Positions 37,115 through 48,555 are shown, counted from the stretch's first letter. The stretch: DNA of 64,000 nt from Opitutales bacterium (GCA_028045305.1 JAOFTV010000011.1:1-64000), one strand, 5' to 3'. A program made the numbers and translations. The notes: generated from the letters alone by a model not told the origin.

Positions 37115-38836
37115 ATGAACGCAACGGAAGAATTTTTAACCGAAGCATTCAAAGAGCAGGGCCTTGTCTCTGACGAACAGATTACCGAAATATTATCGGA
37201 GGCAAAATCAATCGGCCCGGATGAATCGACTGGGCAGGAGAGCTTGGATTTTATGAACTTGCTTTTGGAAAGGCTGGAACTTTCCACGGAAGAAGTTGTT
37301 GGTTATTTGGCTGCTGAACTGAAGATTGATCCAGTTGATGTATCCGAGGTCAACCCTTCTGAAGAAATTGTCGGGTTACTTTCTGCAGAAACCGCTCGTC
37401 AGTATGAAGCCCTTCCACTGGGCACGGATGGCGTTTCCGTAGATTTAGCCTTGGGTGACCCCATAGATCAGGATGCAATTGATAATCTTTCCCACATCCT
37501 TGGTAAAGCGGTCAATCCACGACTTGCCTACCGGGGTGACATTTTGCAAGCCATCGGAAGGACTTACGGATTTGACCAAGCGGAAAAAGAGAAAGACTTT
37601 TTTGAAGGACTGGAAGGTGGTGAAATTAAAATTGAAGATAATGTTCGCCCGGAAGATGTCAGCGAGGATGATGCACCCATCATAAAGTTCGTTCACTCCG
37701 TGATCAAGGATGCATTGGAGATGCGGGCATCTGATATTCATATGGAACCGTTGGAGAAAAAATTCCGAATTCGCTTTCGTATAGACGGTAAATTAATCGA
37801 GCAACAAGACCCTCCTAAGAGACTGCAACCCTCGATTATTTCACGCACAAAATTGATGGCCGATGTAAGTTTGGCTGAAAAGCGTGTGCCTTTGGACGGG
37901 CGTATTAATGTGAAGGTTGGCCAAAAGGTTATCGACTTACGGGTTTCCACATTGCCCACAGTTCATGGTGAAAGCATAGTTATGCGGATCTTGGACAAGG
38001 AGAGTCTAAGCCTGGGATTACCCCAGCTTGGATTCTTTTCAGATGACCAATCTGTGTTTGAAAAAGTAATTAACATGCCCGATGGCATCTTTCTGGTTAC
38101 CGGACCTACCGGGTCGGGTAAATCAACCACACTTTATTCCGCCCTTAATGTAATCAACCAGCCGGACAGGAAAATTATTACAGTGGAGGACCCTGTGGAA
38201 TATGAAGTTCCTGGAATTAATCAGGTTCAAGTACGCACTGAGGTAGGCATGACCTTTTCGGCAGCCTTGCGGGCGATGCTTAGGCAGGCACCAAATATAG
38301 TCATGGTGGGTGAGATTCGAGACTTGGAAACCGCGGAGATTGCAATTAACGCCTCCTTAACCGGGCATATGGTGTTTAGCACTCTTCACACCAACGATGC
38401 ACCCAGTGCGGTTTCCCGACTGGTGGATATGGGGGTGAAGCCCTTTTTGGTTTCCGCCTCCCTCCGGGCTGCACTCGCTCAGCGTCTCGTAAGGTCGATT
38501 TGTCAAAACTGTAAGTCCCCTTACGAGCCATCAGGTGCTGAACTTGCTGTTCTGGGTATCAATCAGGAACAAGCAGCTGGTGCTTCATTTATGAAAGGTG
38601 CGGGGTGCTCGAAGTGCGGAGATAAGGGCTACCGTGGCAGAAAGGGTGTGTTTGAGATTTTTGTGGTAAATTCGGAGCTGGAAGAAATGATATACAACAA
38701 TGTCAGCATTGTTGAACTGCGTAGCAAAGCCAGAGAGATGGGCATGCGCTCCATGAGAAGCGATGGATTTCGAAAGGTCTTGGCGGGCGTCACCACTTTG
38801 GACGAGGTTTTGATGGTAACCACGGAGGAAGAGTAG
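37115..38836 (+). CDS. PilB/GspE-type secretion ATPase (second copy)
   Basis: This 573-residue full-length ATPase has an MshEN-like N-terminal domain (about 55-150), the N2 region [21 protein letters not shown], the P-loop [27 protein letters not shown] and the His box. The zinc site is formed by SICQNCKSP and [16 protein letters not shown] lies directly before the ATG; the ATG at 37115 is used. It is followed 7 bases later by a second ATPase gene and then by PilC/GspF. Two full ATPases in tandem suggest assembly of two filaments or a heteromeric motor. Confidence 0.93.
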   Translation: MNATEEFLTEAFKEQGLVSDEQITEILSEAKSIGPDESTGQESLDFMNLLLERLELSTEEVVGYLAAELKIDPVDVSEVNPSEEIVGLLSAETARQYEALPLGTDGVSVDLALGDPIDQDAIDNLSHILGKAVNPRLAYRGDILQAIGRTYGFDQAEKEKDFFEGLEGGEIKIEDNVRPEDVSEDDAPIIKFVHSVIKDALEMRASDIHMEPLEKKFRIRFRIDGKLIEQQDPPKRLQPSIISRTKLMADVSLAEKRVPLDGRINVKVGQKVIDLRVSTLPTVHGESIVMRILDKESLSLGLPQLGFFSDDQSVFEKVINMPDGIFLVTGPTGSGKSTTLYSALNVINQPDRKIITVEDPVEYEVPGINQVQVRTEVGMTFSAALRAMLRQAPNIVMVGEIRDLETAEIAINASLTGHMVFSTLHTNDAPSAVSRLVDMGVKPFLVSASLRAALAQRLVRSICQNCKSPYEPSGAELAVLGINQEQAAGASFMKGAGCSKCGDKGYRGRKGVFEIFVVNSELEEMIYNNVSIVELRSKAREMGMRSMRSDGFRKVLAGVTTLDEVLMVTTEEE

Positions 38837-38843
38837 AAAAATC

Positions 38844-40538
38844 ATGCTGTTTTTAGATAACAATGCCGAGTTGCGTGATCTTTTTCGAGAAGTTGATGGA
38901 GTATCGCAACATGGTCTGGACGAACTTTTCGATCAGGATGTGGTCGAAGGAAAACGATCGTTTGCCGAAGCTGTTATTCAGGCAGGTATGGTTGGGCGGG
39001 AAGATTTGCTTGGTCTGATTTCCCAATACCTCGGATATGAATTGCAAGTCGGGGAAGCCGGAGAGATTGAGCAGGAAGTGTTGGCCGCGATACCCGCAGA
39101 CACCGCGCGCCAGTACGGAGTTGTGCCTCTTTACCTTTCCGAAGGAGGCATTCATCTGCTCGCTGCAAATCCCTTCAATGCTTCTATTATCGACGATCTT
39201 ACTTTTGCATTGAACCTAGAAATTTTCATTGTGGTCTGTGACCCAGATGCAGTTTCCGCCTTACTGGAAAAGTATTACGGTCAAAACCAGCCTTCTGTAA
39301 ACGAACTTTTCGAGGAATCCGGCTTGGATCAGTTTGATAACCTCGATGATTCCAAGGAGGGTGACCTGACAGATGCCGCCAACGAAACTCCTATCATTCG
39401 CTTTGTAAACTTGGTACTTCAGCAAGCGGTGCGTGCTCAAGCTTCTGATATTCATTTTGAACCCTTTGAAGATGAATTTCGTATTAGATATCGTGTGGAC
39501 GGTGCTCTGTATGAAATGTCTCCTCCCCCTAAGAGTCTTGCACTACCTGTTATTTCCCGGGTTAAAGTAATTTCTGAACTTAATATCGCGGAGCACCGCA
39601 TTCCTCAGGATGGCAGAATTAAAATGACCATTGAGGGCAGGGCGGTGGATTTGCGTGTATCCACTTTGCCCACCCAATTTGGAGAAAGTGTGGTTTTGCG
39701 TGTATTGGACAAGTCTGCGGTCAACTTGGACCTTGATAACCTCGGTCTGCCCGAAAATGTTAAAACGGGTATTCGCGGGGCTGTCCGACGACCAAACGGA
39801 ATCTTCATTGTCACTGGCCCCACTGGTTCGGGTAAGACGACCACACTTTACAGTGCATTGCGGGAGGTAAATGAAATTGAGACCAAAATACTAACTGCTG
39901 AAGATCCTGTAGAATATGAAATCGAGGGCATTATGCAGGTCCCAGTCAATCACCAGGTTGGCCTAGATTTTGCACGGGCACTCCGGGCTTTTTTACGACA
40001 GGACCCAGACAAGATAATGGTTGGGGAAATCCGAGATATCGAGACTGCCCGAATCGCCGTTCAAGCATCTCTTACCGGTCATGTCGTGCTTAGTACTCTG
40101 CATACCAACGATGCCCCGGGAGCGGTTACACGGTTGATCGACATGGGCTTGCAACCATTTCTGCTTTCCGCTTCCCTAGAATTCATACTTGCTCAGCGAT
40201 TGGTGCGAAAAATTTGTTCTAGCTGTAAGCAGGAGTACGAACCTAAAAATGAAATCCTACAAAGCCTGGCCATCGCAAGGAAAGACTTGGGCGATCGAAA
40301 GTTTTACTTCGGGGGAGGGTGTGCAGACTGCAATGAAGGAGGATATCGTGGAAGGACCGGCCTTTTTGAAATGATCAAGGTAAACGATACATTCCGTGAA
40401 ATGATCAACTCCGGAGCAGCTACTCTCGTTCTTAAGCAAAAGGCGATTGAGCAGGGAATGAGGACTTTACGGGAGGATGGACTTCGCTCAATTCTTGACG
40501 GTGAGACCACGGTTGATGAAGTCTTGAAATATACCTGA
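38844..40538 (+). CDS. PilB/GspE-type secretion ATPase (third copy)
   Basis: This 564-residue paralogue of the preceding gene has the same order of domains: an N-terminal MshEN-like part (about 35-140), [18 protein letters not shown], the P-loop [28 protein letters not shown], and the zinc site in ICSSCKQEY and [12 protein letters not shown]. It is clearly diverged from its neighbour, so the duplication is not recent. The PilC/GspF gene lies 29 bases downstream. Confidence 0.93.
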   Translation: MLFLDNNAELRDLFREVDGVSQHGLDELFDQDVVEGKRSFAEAVIQAGMVGREDLLGLISQYLGYELQVGEAGEIEQEVLAAIPADTARQYGVVPLYLSEGGIHLLAANPFNASIIDDLTFALNLEIFIVVCDPDAVSALLEKYYGQNQPSVNELFEESGLDQFDNLDDSKEGDLTDAANETPIIRFVNLVLQQAVRAQASDIHFEPFEDEFRIRYRVDGALYEMSPPPKSLALPVISRVKVISELNIAEHRIPQDGRIKMTIEGRAVDLRVSTLPTQFGESVVLRVLDKSAVNLDLDNLGLPENVKTGIRGAVRRPNGIFIVTGPTGSGKTTTLYSALREVNEIETKILTAEDPVEYEIEGIMQVPVNHQVGLDFARALRAFLRQDPDKIMVGEIRDIETARIAVQASLTGHVVLSTLHTNDAPGAVTRLIDMGLQPFLLSASLEFILAQRLVRKICSSCKQEYEPKNEILQSLAIARKDLGDRKFYFGGGCADCNEGGYRGRTGLFEMIKVNDTFREMINSGAATLVLKQKAIEQGMRTLREDGLRSILDGETTVDEVLKYT

Positions 40539-40567
40539 TTTCGAATCAAGATTACTGAAGTACTATA

Positions 40568-41899
40568 ATGGCAATTTTTGAATATGTCGCAACTGACCAG
40601 CAGGGAAACTCTGTTGATGGAACTTTTGAAGCATCGGATGAGAACGATGCCCGCAATATCCTTGCTCAGTACAATTTGACTCCCACAACTTTATCGATGC
40701 AAGGGGCAGTACCGGTGGCCACCCCAACAACCCCCATCATGGATTCCAGGGTTACCGAGCAGGCAGTGTCAGAAGATAGCAAAAAGAAAAAAAAGGCGAC
40801 TAAACCAAAAAAGAAAAAGAATAAAGGTGGTTTGCTAGCAATTGAAATCGGGGGGGGACCGACCAATGAGGATATCTCCATATTTACGAGGCAAATGTCT
40901 ACTTTAATTCAAGCCGGTTTACCATTGATCAGGAGTTTGGAAGTCATGATCAAGCAGCAGGAGAAAAAACCCAAATTCAAAGCAATGCTGGAAGCGGTTG
41001 CCGAAAAGGTTTCCTCGGGAGGTACTTTATCCGACGGTCTCGCCATGTACCCCAAGACATTTGATAAACTGTTTGTTAATATGGTAAGGGCTGGAGAGGC
41101 AGGCGGTGTGCTTGATCTTGTGCTGGATAGGCTTGCTCAATTTCAGGAAAAATCCATTCGTACGATTAAAAAAGTAAAATCTGCCATGATCTACCCAAGC
41201 GTGATTATGTTCGTGGCAGTGGGTATCGTGACCCTACTAATGATGGTTGTTGTTCCTCAATTTCAAACTATTTTTGAGCAAATGCTCCGCGGTGCCCCTC
41301 TTCCTGGACCAACTCAAATTGTCGTTGGCATAAGTGATTTGTTTGCTTCGCATCCCATTCTTGTTCTCGGAGGAATGGGAGGTTTAGTCGGAGGAGTACT
41401 GCTACTTAAAAAGACTAAACAGGGGGCAAAAGCGTTTGACTGGTTGGGCTTGAAGGTTCCGGTGGTCAGGGAAGTTGTGAGCAAATCAAATGTCTCTAGA
41501 ATTACCCGCACCTTTGGCACTCTACTAAGTAGTGGAGTTCCGATCTTGCAAGCTTTACAAATTACTGGGGATACTTTGACCAATGTGTTTTTCGTCAAGG
41601 CAATGAGTAATATTCATAACGCGGTGAGGGATGGTGAATCGATGGCCGTACAAATGGACCGAGAGCCGGTGTTTCCGAGTATGGTTACAAGTATGGTCGA
41701 AATTGGTGAGGAAACAGGTGAGCTCCCCAATATGCTCACGCGTATTGCCGACAACTATGATGAAGATGTTGACAACGCGGTGGCTGGAGTTACTTCACTG
41801 ATTGAGCCTGTAATGATCGTGTTTCTGGCTGTTGTGGTTGGTTTTATCGTCATCGCTTTGTTTTTACCCATAGTTGCGATTATTGAGAATATCGGCTAA
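40568..41899 (+). CDS. PilC/GspF-type inner-membrane platform protein (second copy)
   Basis: This 443-residue protein has two T2SSF domains (about 101-225 and 304-425) and hydrophobic segments at about 205-232, 260-280 and 415-440. The hallmark RAGEAGGVLD (first domain) and EIGEETGELP (second) are present. A Lys-rich linker (KKKKKATKPKKKKNKG) follows the N-terminal cap. It closes the rightward cluster; pilin, secretin and alignment genes are not in the window. Confidence 0.93.
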   Translation: MAIFEYVATDQQGNSVDGTFEASDENDARNILAQYNLTPTTLSMQGAVPVATPTTPIMDSRVTEQAVSEDSKKKKKATKPKKKKNKGGLLAIEIGGGPTNEDISIFTRQMSTLIQAGLPLIRSLEVMIKQQEKKPKFKAMLEAVAEKVSSGGTLSDGLAMYPKTFDKLFVNMVRAGEAGGVLDLVLDRLAQFQEKSIRTIKKVKSAMIYPSVIMFVAVGIVTLLMMVVVPQFQTIFEQMLRGAPLPGPTQIVVGISDLFASHPILVLGGMGGLVGGVLLLKKTKQGAKAFDWLGLKVPVVREVVSKSNVSRITRTFGTLLSSGVPILQALQITGDTLTNVFFVKAMSNIHNAVRDGESMAVQMDREPVFPSMVTSMVEIGEETGELPNMLTRIADNYDEDVDNAVAGVTSLIEPVMIVFLAVVVGFIVIALFLPIVAIIENIG

Positions 41900-41934
41900 G
41901 CAGAATTCTTTGTCTGATAATAAATATCATTTTC

Positions 41935-43182
41935 TTATTTATTTTCCTTGAGCCAAGCGTTCGCTTTATCGGGATCAGTTTGTTTCCAAGCATTTAAAGC
42001 ACTTTGTAGGGATCTTTTACGTTGGGCTGGGTCTGTTATAGAGTGGGCCCAGCCAGTAGCTCCTTCCGGGTCTCTTCCTTGGATAAGACTAACAAAGGTG
42101 GCAATGGCAGGGTCGAGGTCGGGAGAGAGAGGTTGTGAATTCAGCCACTGTGCTGTGGCTACCGGATCAATTGTCGACCATTTTGCGGAAAGTTCTGCCA
42201 TGGCATGTTTTCTTCTCTGGGCATCCTGCAATTCATTAACCCAGGTTGCAACCGCTTGTGGATCCTTGGGAGTCCACTGGGCGATCAGGTTTTCAGTAAC
42301 TCGGTAGGCTCCAGGTTCGGTCTGCATGGTCTTTGCCCAGTTTGAGGTGGCTTCTAAATCCTGCCGGGCAAGTTTCGCACCAATCTGTCCAAGTAAGGTT
42401 TCCCTCATCCTCGAGTCATCTCTTGGGTATTGTTGCACCCACTTAATGGCAGCAGCCGAGCCTTCTTGGGTAAACCTATCGGCCAGTAGACTCGATGCCT
42501 GCCATCGTGCCGTGCCTCCTGGTAAGCTTAAAAAAAGGCGGTTTGCGGCATCCAAGTCAGTCTCCATTAACCCTTTGATTATTCCAACTAGCAGGGGGTT
42601 GTCCCCTTTTTCATTTCCAGAATGATTTGCTTGTGCCCATGAAATTGCAGCTTTTTCGTCCTTCACTGCCCAACCGGCCAATGCTTCCGAGATTCCAAAC
42701 CTCCGCTCACTTTTGGCATCCAGCGAGTTGGATGCATAGGCCAGGGCACCTTCTGGATCAAAGTTCGCCCAACTGCGCATCAATAATTTCATTTCCAAAT
42801 GCCTTCCATATCCACTGGGCAATTCTTCGAAGGCTTGGACCACATTCTTAACATTTGTGGGATCCATTGAACGGACTGCATCCAGGTAGGCTCCCAAGCG
42901 TTCAACGATATCGCCTCCTTGCAAAATGCGCTGTAGATTTGGAGGCATCGACGGGGCTGCTTGCGCCGGTGAGGGTGCGGAGGGCGGTAGCTTTGTTGTA
43001 GTGCTATACCCCTCGACCCGTTCCTCCATTATTTTTGTTGGCTTAGGAGTAACCGTGGCGGGACTGGAAGTTGTCCAGACCTTATTGAGATGTGTGGCTT
43101 TTGAGCCAAAGTAGAGCCCTAAATAAAAAACGGTTCCTATGGAAAATGCCCAAGGCAGACCAATCTTGATAAATGCATTCAT
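41935..43182 (-). CDS. Membrane-anchored helical-repeat protein, unknown
   Basis: This 415-residue protein has one N-terminal anchor (about 8-28), a Pro/Thr-rich spacer, then about nine imperfect helical repeats of 30-40 residues marked by W-x-x-x-D-(P)-x-x-A-x-x-W, for example QWTPKDPQAVATWVNE and KWSTIDPVATAQWLNS. This resembles alpha-solenoid (TPR/Sel1-like) proteins often seen in Verrucomicrobiota, with no known activity. It is likely periplasmic and scaffolding. It converges with the pilus cluster and may not be related to it. Confidence 0.75.
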   Translation of the reverse strand: MNAFIKIGLPWAFSIGTVFYLGLYFGSKATHLNKVWTTSSPATVTPKPTKIMEERVEGYSTTTKLPPSAPSPAQAAPSMPPNLQRILQGGDIVERLGAYLDAVRSMDPTNVKNVVQAFEELPSGYGRHLEMKLLMRSWANFDPEGALAYASNSLDAKSERRFGISEALAGWAVKDEKAAISWAQANHSGNEKGDNPLLVGIIKGLMETDLDAANRLFLSLPGGTARWQASSLLADRFTQEGSAAAIKWVQQYPRDDSRMRETLLGQIGAKLARQDLEATSNWAKTMQTEPGAYRVTENLIAQWTPKDPQAVATWVNELQDAQRRKHAMAELSAKWSTIDPVATAQWLNSQPLSPDLDPAIATFVSLIQGRDPEGATGWAHSITDPAQRKRSLQSALNAWKQTDPDKANAWLKENK

Positions 43183-43283
43183 TGCAAAGAAAACTCTAAG
43201 CTAGGCATGGAATTTTCTAGGAGCAAGCGGAACTTGCCTGGTTAAAAACCCTAGGTTTTCCTGAATTAAGAATATTTTGGAAG

Positions 43284-45482
43284 TTAAAATTGCTTGGAAA
43301 TACTCAGTCCAATAACGCGTGGAGAACCGACGACTCCGGGAGCTGCACCTAAGTTTGAGAGGCTGCTGACCAAAGAAGTGTAATATTCTACATTGGTAAG
43401 ATTACTTCCAAATATATCAATTTGCCAATCCTCGTAAGTAGTACCTATCTTAGCATCCAGTAGAGTGTAGGATGCAATCCTGTCAGTATTATTCAATCCA
43501 GTCTGGTCCCAATAAAAAGACTCCCCCACGGTGCGCGTTCCCAGTTGGTAGTAGACTCCGTTGTCTAACTCATGGCCAATCATGGTCGAGAGCGTATATC
43601 GGGGGACAAAAGAAACCTGTTGATTTTTGAGGTTGGAGAGGGCTGAAGACTTAATGCTAAGTTCTGTAATATCTCTAATTTCACTATCTGTCAGGCCAAA
43701 CCCCAAAGCGATCCTCCAACCTCCATCTAGTTTCATAGCCGAGTTAATTTCAATGCCATAAATAGTTACCTCATCCACATTGACCAAGCTATAATTAGTC
43801 GATCCAGGTTCCGGCATTTCCATCTGGTAATCCTTAACATCGTTGAGATAACCATTTAACGAAATCGACCAGCTCTCTGAAGGAAAGTATTCAAATCCGA
43901 TCTCATAGGAAAAGACCTGTTCTTTATTAAAAGAAGCGTTGCTTTCACTATCGGTAAATGCAGAAAACCCTCCAGGTTTTCCAGAATTCGAGACTTTAAG
44001 AAAAGAAGAACTTACTTCGGAAAATAAGTGATTGAGCTGAATAGACGGAGAAAATAGAGAGCTGTCCTTGGACAACCTTAATGGATTCGATGATATGCTG
44101 GTTGCAGGAGATGGAACATCAAATGCCAGGTTTGGATTTACTGCACTTGCAAAGGTGAATGCAGGATAATCAGAAAGTTTATCTCTTGTAAGACTGTTCT
44201 TGGAACGATCGTATCTTAATCCAATTTCCAAAGAGTTCTCGTCCGATATATCCTTTATAAATTCTGTAAAGATAGCAAAATTCTCATCTTTAATTAAATA
44301 GGTCGTGGACTCCGTGGTGTTATTGAAATTTGCATTTGGGGTTAATGTCGCACCTGGACCAAGCGAAGGAACAAGAGTGTTTACGGGATAAGGAAAAATA
44401 TACCACCTTGTAGCAGTGCCTTGAGTGTCAGTGGAATGAAAATTTGAACCTAATCTCCATTGGAAATTTCCATCTGTACTGGATAATGCAAGAATTTCTT
44501 GGCCCCAACTTTTCAATTCCTGGCGAATAGTTGAAGTGGCACCTGAAGTGGTTGAGAGATCGATATCTAACCTGTTCGGGTTCATATTCCAATCATTCCT
44601 ATTGGTAGTGGAAAGGAACTTACCCCAGTCGGTTGCATGTTCAATTTTTAGATATTGCTGGTCTTGATCAATCTTAGTGGACTCATCAAAATCTACGGAG
44701 CGATTGTAGAAATCTCCGCCATCCCTTAAAACCAGTGGTTGTGCACCTAATTCATGACTGCTTAAGGATGCACCAAGGGCGGCTTTTGTTCCATGCCCGC
44801 CGTCCCAATAAAAGTTAAGCCGTCCATTCCAACTTTTGGAATCATTATCACGCCCCGATGTGTTGTTAAGAAAGCCATCACTTCTAGATCGTTGTCCGGC
44901 AAAAGAATAAGAAAACTCATCATCGACCGGAGCAGAAGTGGCGAGGTTGTATTTTTGTGTATTGAAGGTCGCATACGATGCCTTGAATTTACTCACTCTG
45001 ACATCGCCAGGCTTCCGGGTGATCAGGTTGATTGATCCACCGGGAGCAAGTTTGCCAAAGCGGTTGCCTTGTGGACCTTTGTTTATTTCCAAGGACTCAA
45101 AATCAGAGAGGTTTGAAGGGTAGGAGAACACATTCCCCTGAGGGACTCCATCGATATACATTTGCACACCGGGTGAGCCAAAGAATTGAGTGTTTCCAAT
45201 TCCACGAATCGATAAGACATCTCCAAATGACATAATTCCGTTGCCACTAAGATGAAGGGTGGGGGATAAGCCATTCAGATCGCTAAGCGAATGAACTTGG
45301 CGACCTTCCAATGTTTGCTGGCCTAATACGGAACTCCGAGAAAGATCAAGGCCTTCAGCGTTTGCAGCGCGGACGGAAATTTCCTTCAAGCTATCCAGGG
45401 AATTAACACCTCCGAGTGCGTGAGTACTTGCCAAGATCAGCAGGGTTGCCAGAGAAAAAAATCTAAAGTTATTTCGTTGCAT
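43284..45482 (-). CDS. TonB-dependent outer-membrane receptor
   Basis: This 732-residue protein has a signal peptide (1-24, ending HALG), a TonB-box-like LKEISVRA near residue 33, a plug domain with RGIGNTQFFGSPGVQMYIDG and EINKGPQGNRFGKLAPGG, and a beta-barrel ending in Phe (SISKQF), as needed for outer-membrane insertion. The plug reads like the carbohydrate/iron/vitamin uptake class; the ligand cannot be read. No ABC importer, TonB or regulator is adjacent, so it is a stand-alone receptor. Confidence 0.92.
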   Translation of the reverse strand: MQRNNFRFFSLATLLILASTHALGGVNSLDSLKEISVRAANAEGLDLSRSSVLGQQTLEGRQVHSLSDLNGLSPTLHLSGNGIMSFGDVLSIRGIGNTQFFGSPGVQMYIDGVPQGNVFSYPSNLSDFESLEINKGPQGNRFGKLAPGGSINLITRKPGDVRVSKFKASYATFNTQKYNLATSAPVDDEFSYSFAGQRSRSDGFLNNTSGRDNDSKSWNGRLNFYWDGGHGTKAALGASLSSHELGAQPLVLRDGGDFYNRSVDFDESTKIDQDQQYLKIEHATDWGKFLSTTNRNDWNMNPNRLDIDLSTTSGATSTIRQELKSWGQEILALSSTDGNFQWRLGSNFHSTDTQGTATRWYIFPYPVNTLVPSLGPGATLTPNANFNNTTESTTYLIKDENFAIFTEFIKDISDENSLEIGLRYDRSKNSLTRDKLSDYPAFTFASAVNPNLAFDVPSPATSISSNPLRLSKDSSLFSPSIQLNHLFSEVSSSFLKVSNSGKPGGFSAFTDSESNASFNKEQVFSYEIGFEYFPSESWSISLNGYLNDVKDYQMEMPEPGSTNYSLVNVDEVTIYGIEINSAMKLDGGWRIALGFGLTDSEIRDITELSIKSSALSNLKNQQVSFVPRYTLSTMIGHELDNGVYYQLGTRTVGESFYWDQTGLNNTDRIASYTLLDAKIGTTYEDWQIDIFGSNLTNVEYYTSLVSSLSNLGAAPGVVGSPRVIGLSISKQF

Positions 45483-45569
45483 AAGTTTGATCTAGAAAAT
45501 GTAATTTGAGTCCGCATTGGGCAACGAAAAATCTTTTCTTTCCGTTGATTTAATTAGCAGGCTTATAAA

Positions 45570-46769
45570 TTACCGATTGAGTCCCAGATTCAGTATAATT
45601 TCTTCGGCAATGTTTAGGGATGCAGTGGCGGCAGGGGAGGGGGCATTGCAAACATTTACGATGCGGTCATTGTTCTGAATGAGGAAATCATCCACCAGGG
45701 CACCAGATATGCTTACTGCTTGTGCCCGTATGCCTGCAGGAGCGGAGGTAAGGTGTTTGGCCTGAATTTCCGGAACCAATTTTTGCAGGGCCTTGACGAA
45801 GGCCTGCTTGGAAAAAGAACGCCACATTTCTCCCCAACCCATCTTCCAATGCTTCATCGCCATGATTTGGAAACCTGGATAGGTTATAGACTCAAATAAA
45901 TCCCCCGGGCTAACATTCCATTTCTCATAAGCTTCACGACCAAATGCCAGTACCGCATTGGGCCCGCATTCCACCCCACCCTCAATCATGCGGGTAAAAT
46001 GTACTCCGAGAAAGGGGAACTTGGGGTCGGGCACGGGGTAGATCAAGTGGTTGCACAATTTCTCTGCATCTTTCGATAAGAAATAATATTCTCCTTTGAA
46101 GGGAATGATTTTGGCTTCGGGAGTTTGCCCGCCCAGTTTCGTCAGCCGATCAGAATGAAGCCCAGCACAATTGACCAATCTTTGGCAATGTATGGATTGG
46201 TTTTTAGTTTGAACGACCAAATCGTTTCCCGAACTTTTAATTTCAAGGACTTCTTCACCAAGATGAATTTGATGCGAAGAATCTTTCGTAAGTAATTCGC
46301 CAAGCTTTTGACAAACTTGTTCGTAGTTTACAATACCACATTCTGGCACATGGATGGCTTCTAAACCTGCGGCATGCGGTTCGATCTCCCGCAATCGTTC
46401 ACCTGAAATAATCTCGCAATTTACTCCGTTTGCTTTTCCGCGCTCAAAAATAGCTCCAAGGCGTTCCGTTTCACCTTTATTTGTGGCAACGATTACTTTT
46501 CCGCAGAGCTCGTAATCAATTCCATGTTCGCCACAAAATTGTTCCATGGCTTTTTTGCCTAATCGACAATTTTTGGCTTTTAAAGAGCCTGGCTTATAGT
46601 AAATCCCTGAGTGCAATACTCCAGAATTTCTTCCTGTTTGGTGAGCCGCCAAACGATTTTCTTTTTCAATTAAAACAATCGAGTTTTTGGGAAACTTCTG
46701 ACTAAGCCGATAAGCAGTCGCCAAGCCAACGATGCCTCCACCTATTATGCAAATATCCGCCCTGACCAT
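45570..46769 (-). CDS. L-2-hydroxyglutarate oxidase-like FAD enzyme
   Basis: This 399-residue FAD-dependent oxidoreductase of the DAO family fits LhgO, which oxidises L-2-hydroxyglutarate to 2-oxoglutarate. Evidence is the dinucleotide motif CIIGGGIVGLATAYRLS at the N-terminus and the LhgO-typical HQTGRNSGVLHSGIYYKPGSLKA. The ATG at 46769 is preferred to the GTG just before it. It is cytoplasmic or membrane-peripheral, without signal. It lies 88 bases upstream of the TonB receptor gene, on the same strand, without clear functional link. Confidence 0.88.
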   Translation of the reverse strand: MVRADICIIGGGIVGLATAYRLSQKFPKNSIVLIEKENRLAAHQTGRNSGVLHSGIYYKPGSLKAKNCRLGKKAMEQFCGEHGIDYELCGKVIVATNKGETERLGAIFERGKANGVNCEIISGERLREIEPHAAGLEAIHVPECGIVNYEQVCQKLGELLTKDSSHQIHLGEEVLEIKSSGNDLVVQTKNQSIHCQRLVNCAGLHSDRLTKLGGQTPEAKIIPFKGEYYFLSKDAEKLCNHLIYPVPDPKFPFLGVHFTRMIEGGVECGPNAVLAFGREAYEKWNVSPGDLFESITYPGFQIMAMKHWKMGWGEMWRSFSKQAFVKALQKLVPEIQAKHLTSAPAGIRAQAVSISGALVDDFLIQNNDRIVNVCNAPSPAATASLNIAEEIILNLGLNR

Positions 46770-46838
46770 CACCAGAGCGATAGCAAAAAACGAGGGCTAT
46801 GGGCAGAAGAAAATCTAGAAAGCCCGGAAACAACTATT

Positions 46839-47354
46839 TCAGGACTTCCCCTGCCAACCTGCTAGGGCGGTTTTGGGTTCTTTAGACACATCCCCCCGGC
46901 CGTTCTTGGTAATGGTATTCCCATTTGAATCAACAATCACAAGAGAGGGGATTCCCCTGACTTGGAATTTCTTTTTCAAATTGTTGGCAGCTTCCGATCC
47001 ATGGGGTAATGTATACCATTTCATCCCGTATTTTTTCATGTACTTGAGCTGGTCTTCTGATGAACGGTCAGAAGATACAAAGATAACTTCAAAATCTTTT
47101 TTGTTCTTGTTTCTAAATTCAACAAGGCTGGGGGTAAAGTGACGACAGGGTGGGCACCATGCAGCAGAAAAATAAATTCCCACAATTTTGTCACCCAACA
47201 CATTTGCAGAAACTTCTTTGCCCTTGCTATCCAATAATTTTTTAGGGAATAGAGATTCCTGAGTTGAGGATTCTTGGTGGTCGTCTCCATGCAATGATAA
47301 AAGAAATCCGATTGAAGTAGTAAGGGTTAAAGTAAAAAAGCTATTTAATTTCAT
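46839..47354 (-). CDS. Exported thioredoxin-like protein (nucleoredoxin/TlpA type)
   Basis: This 171-residue protein has a signal peptide (about 1-22) and a thioredoxin fold with the active site FSAAWCPPCRHF. The segment VIFVSSDRSSEDQLKYMKKYGMKW and GIPSLVIVDSNG are like nucleoredoxin/tryparedoxin-type proteins. It is presumably periplasmic and redox-active on disulfides. An upstream GTG at 47369 is an alternative start. It ends 69 bases before the start of the oxidase gene. Confidence 0.87.
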   Translation of the reverse strand: MKLNSFFTLTLTTSIGFLLSLHGDDHQESSTQESLFPKKLLDSKGKEVSANVLGDKIVGIYFSAAWCPPCRHFTPSLVEFRNKNKKDFEVIFVSSDRSSEDQLKYMKKYGMKWYTLPHGSEAANNLKKKFQVRGIPSLVIVDSNGNTITKNGRGDVSKEPKTALAGWQGKS

Positions 47355-47510
47355 TAGATGTAATTTCACTTAGGGTTTTGAAATTCGCAAATGAATTCGG
47401 TTGTTTGCCGGGAAACACTTCAAGCATTGGGGCTTTTTTTCTTGAATCAGGGGGGGATTTCTTGAACAAGTAAACTCTTTGCAAACCTAACCCAATAAAC
47501 TTCAAAGCTC

Positions 47511-48530
47511 ATGAGTCTATCATCTCTTAAACTTCACAATGCAATGTGGCCCGGTCTCGTCGGCAAAGGCGACGGCGAAGGCGAAGAACCTCCCATCAGC
47601 TTAGAGCGTATGCTCGAACTTACCGCAGGTGCCGATGTAAACGGTCGAAAATTTGACGGTGTTGATTATTTTCTTTTTCATCCCCACACTGATCCTGAAG
47701 CGAGTGACGATGATTTAAAGAAAACGGCTGACCTCATCGCAGGGCATGGCTTTGATGTGGGTTCATTGGTTGCTCCAGTGTGGCCAGGAACGGTCGGTGA
47801 TTCCGCCATGGGTACAGATGAGCAACAGGAAAAGTTTTTGGCCGCCGTAAAATTGGCCTGCCGTATCGCCAAGGTGTTCAACGATCATGGAGTACGTAAA
47901 GGTGGAGTAATCCGGATAGACTCTGCAGAATTTGGAGTCGAACAATGGAAGGCTAACCCTGGAGAGGGTACCGCCCGTATTATTGATACATTTAAAAAGT
48001 CAGCCGCTATTGCTGCAGATCACGGCGAACGCTTAGCCGTAGAGGGTGAGATTTGCTGGGCTGGTATGCACAGTTGGAAAGATGTACTCGATCTCTTGGA
48101 GGGTGTAGGTATGCCTGAGACTCTTGGCTTTCAAGCGGATCTCGCTCACACATACTTATACCTGATGGGCTACAATGCTCCTGAGCATGCACTTTTACAC
48201 GATGGTTATTCAGAGGAAGAATTCTACAGTGCTTATGAGAAAATGACCGATAAGTTACGCCCTTGGACCATCGATTTTCATGTTGCTCAAAATGATGGAC
48301 AGGTACACGGAGCCGGTTCACATGACAAAACTGGAAAGCATTGCCCAGCAGATGATCCTAATGGCAAGCTCGATATTACCCGTTGTTCGAGTTACTGGCT
48401 CAAAGATTTTCAAGACCGTGGAATGAAGCATATCTGCTGGGACGGATGTATGTTCTCTAACGCCACACTGGAAACCCCAAATACTTGGAATACTATTCTT
48501 AAAGCAATGGTCGATGTAGTTTCTGCCTAA
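47511..48530 (+). CDS. Xylose-isomerase-like TIM-barrel protein
   Basis: This 339-residue protein belongs to the AP endonuclease 2/xylose isomerase-like sugar phosphate isomerase/epimerase superfamily. The sequence has barrel strands ending in acidic or His residues ([39 protein letters not shown]) that fit divalent-metal coordination. No signal peptide is visible. The substrate is not identifiable; sugars or inositol derivatives are usual in this group. A strong terminator follows, and no partner gene is adjacent. Confidence 0.8.
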   Translation: MSLSSLKLHNAMWPGLVGKGDGEGEEPPISLERMLELTAGADVNGRKFDGVDYFLFHPHTDPEASDDDLKKTADLIAGHGFDVGSLVAPVWPGTVGDSAMGTDEQQEKFLAAVKLACRIAKVFNDHGVRKGGVIRIDSAEFGVEQWKANPGEGTARIIDTFKKSAAIAADHGERLAVEGEICWAGMHSWKDVLDLLEGVGMPETLGFQADLAHTYLYLMGYNAPEHALLHDGYSEEEFYSAYEKMTDKLRPWTIDFHVAQNDGQVHGAGSHDKTGKHCPADDPNGKLDITRCSSYWLKDFQDRGMKHICWDGCMFSNATLETPNTWNTILKAMVDVVSA

Positions 48531-48555
48531 GATATAAACTTCAAAATTTTATCTA

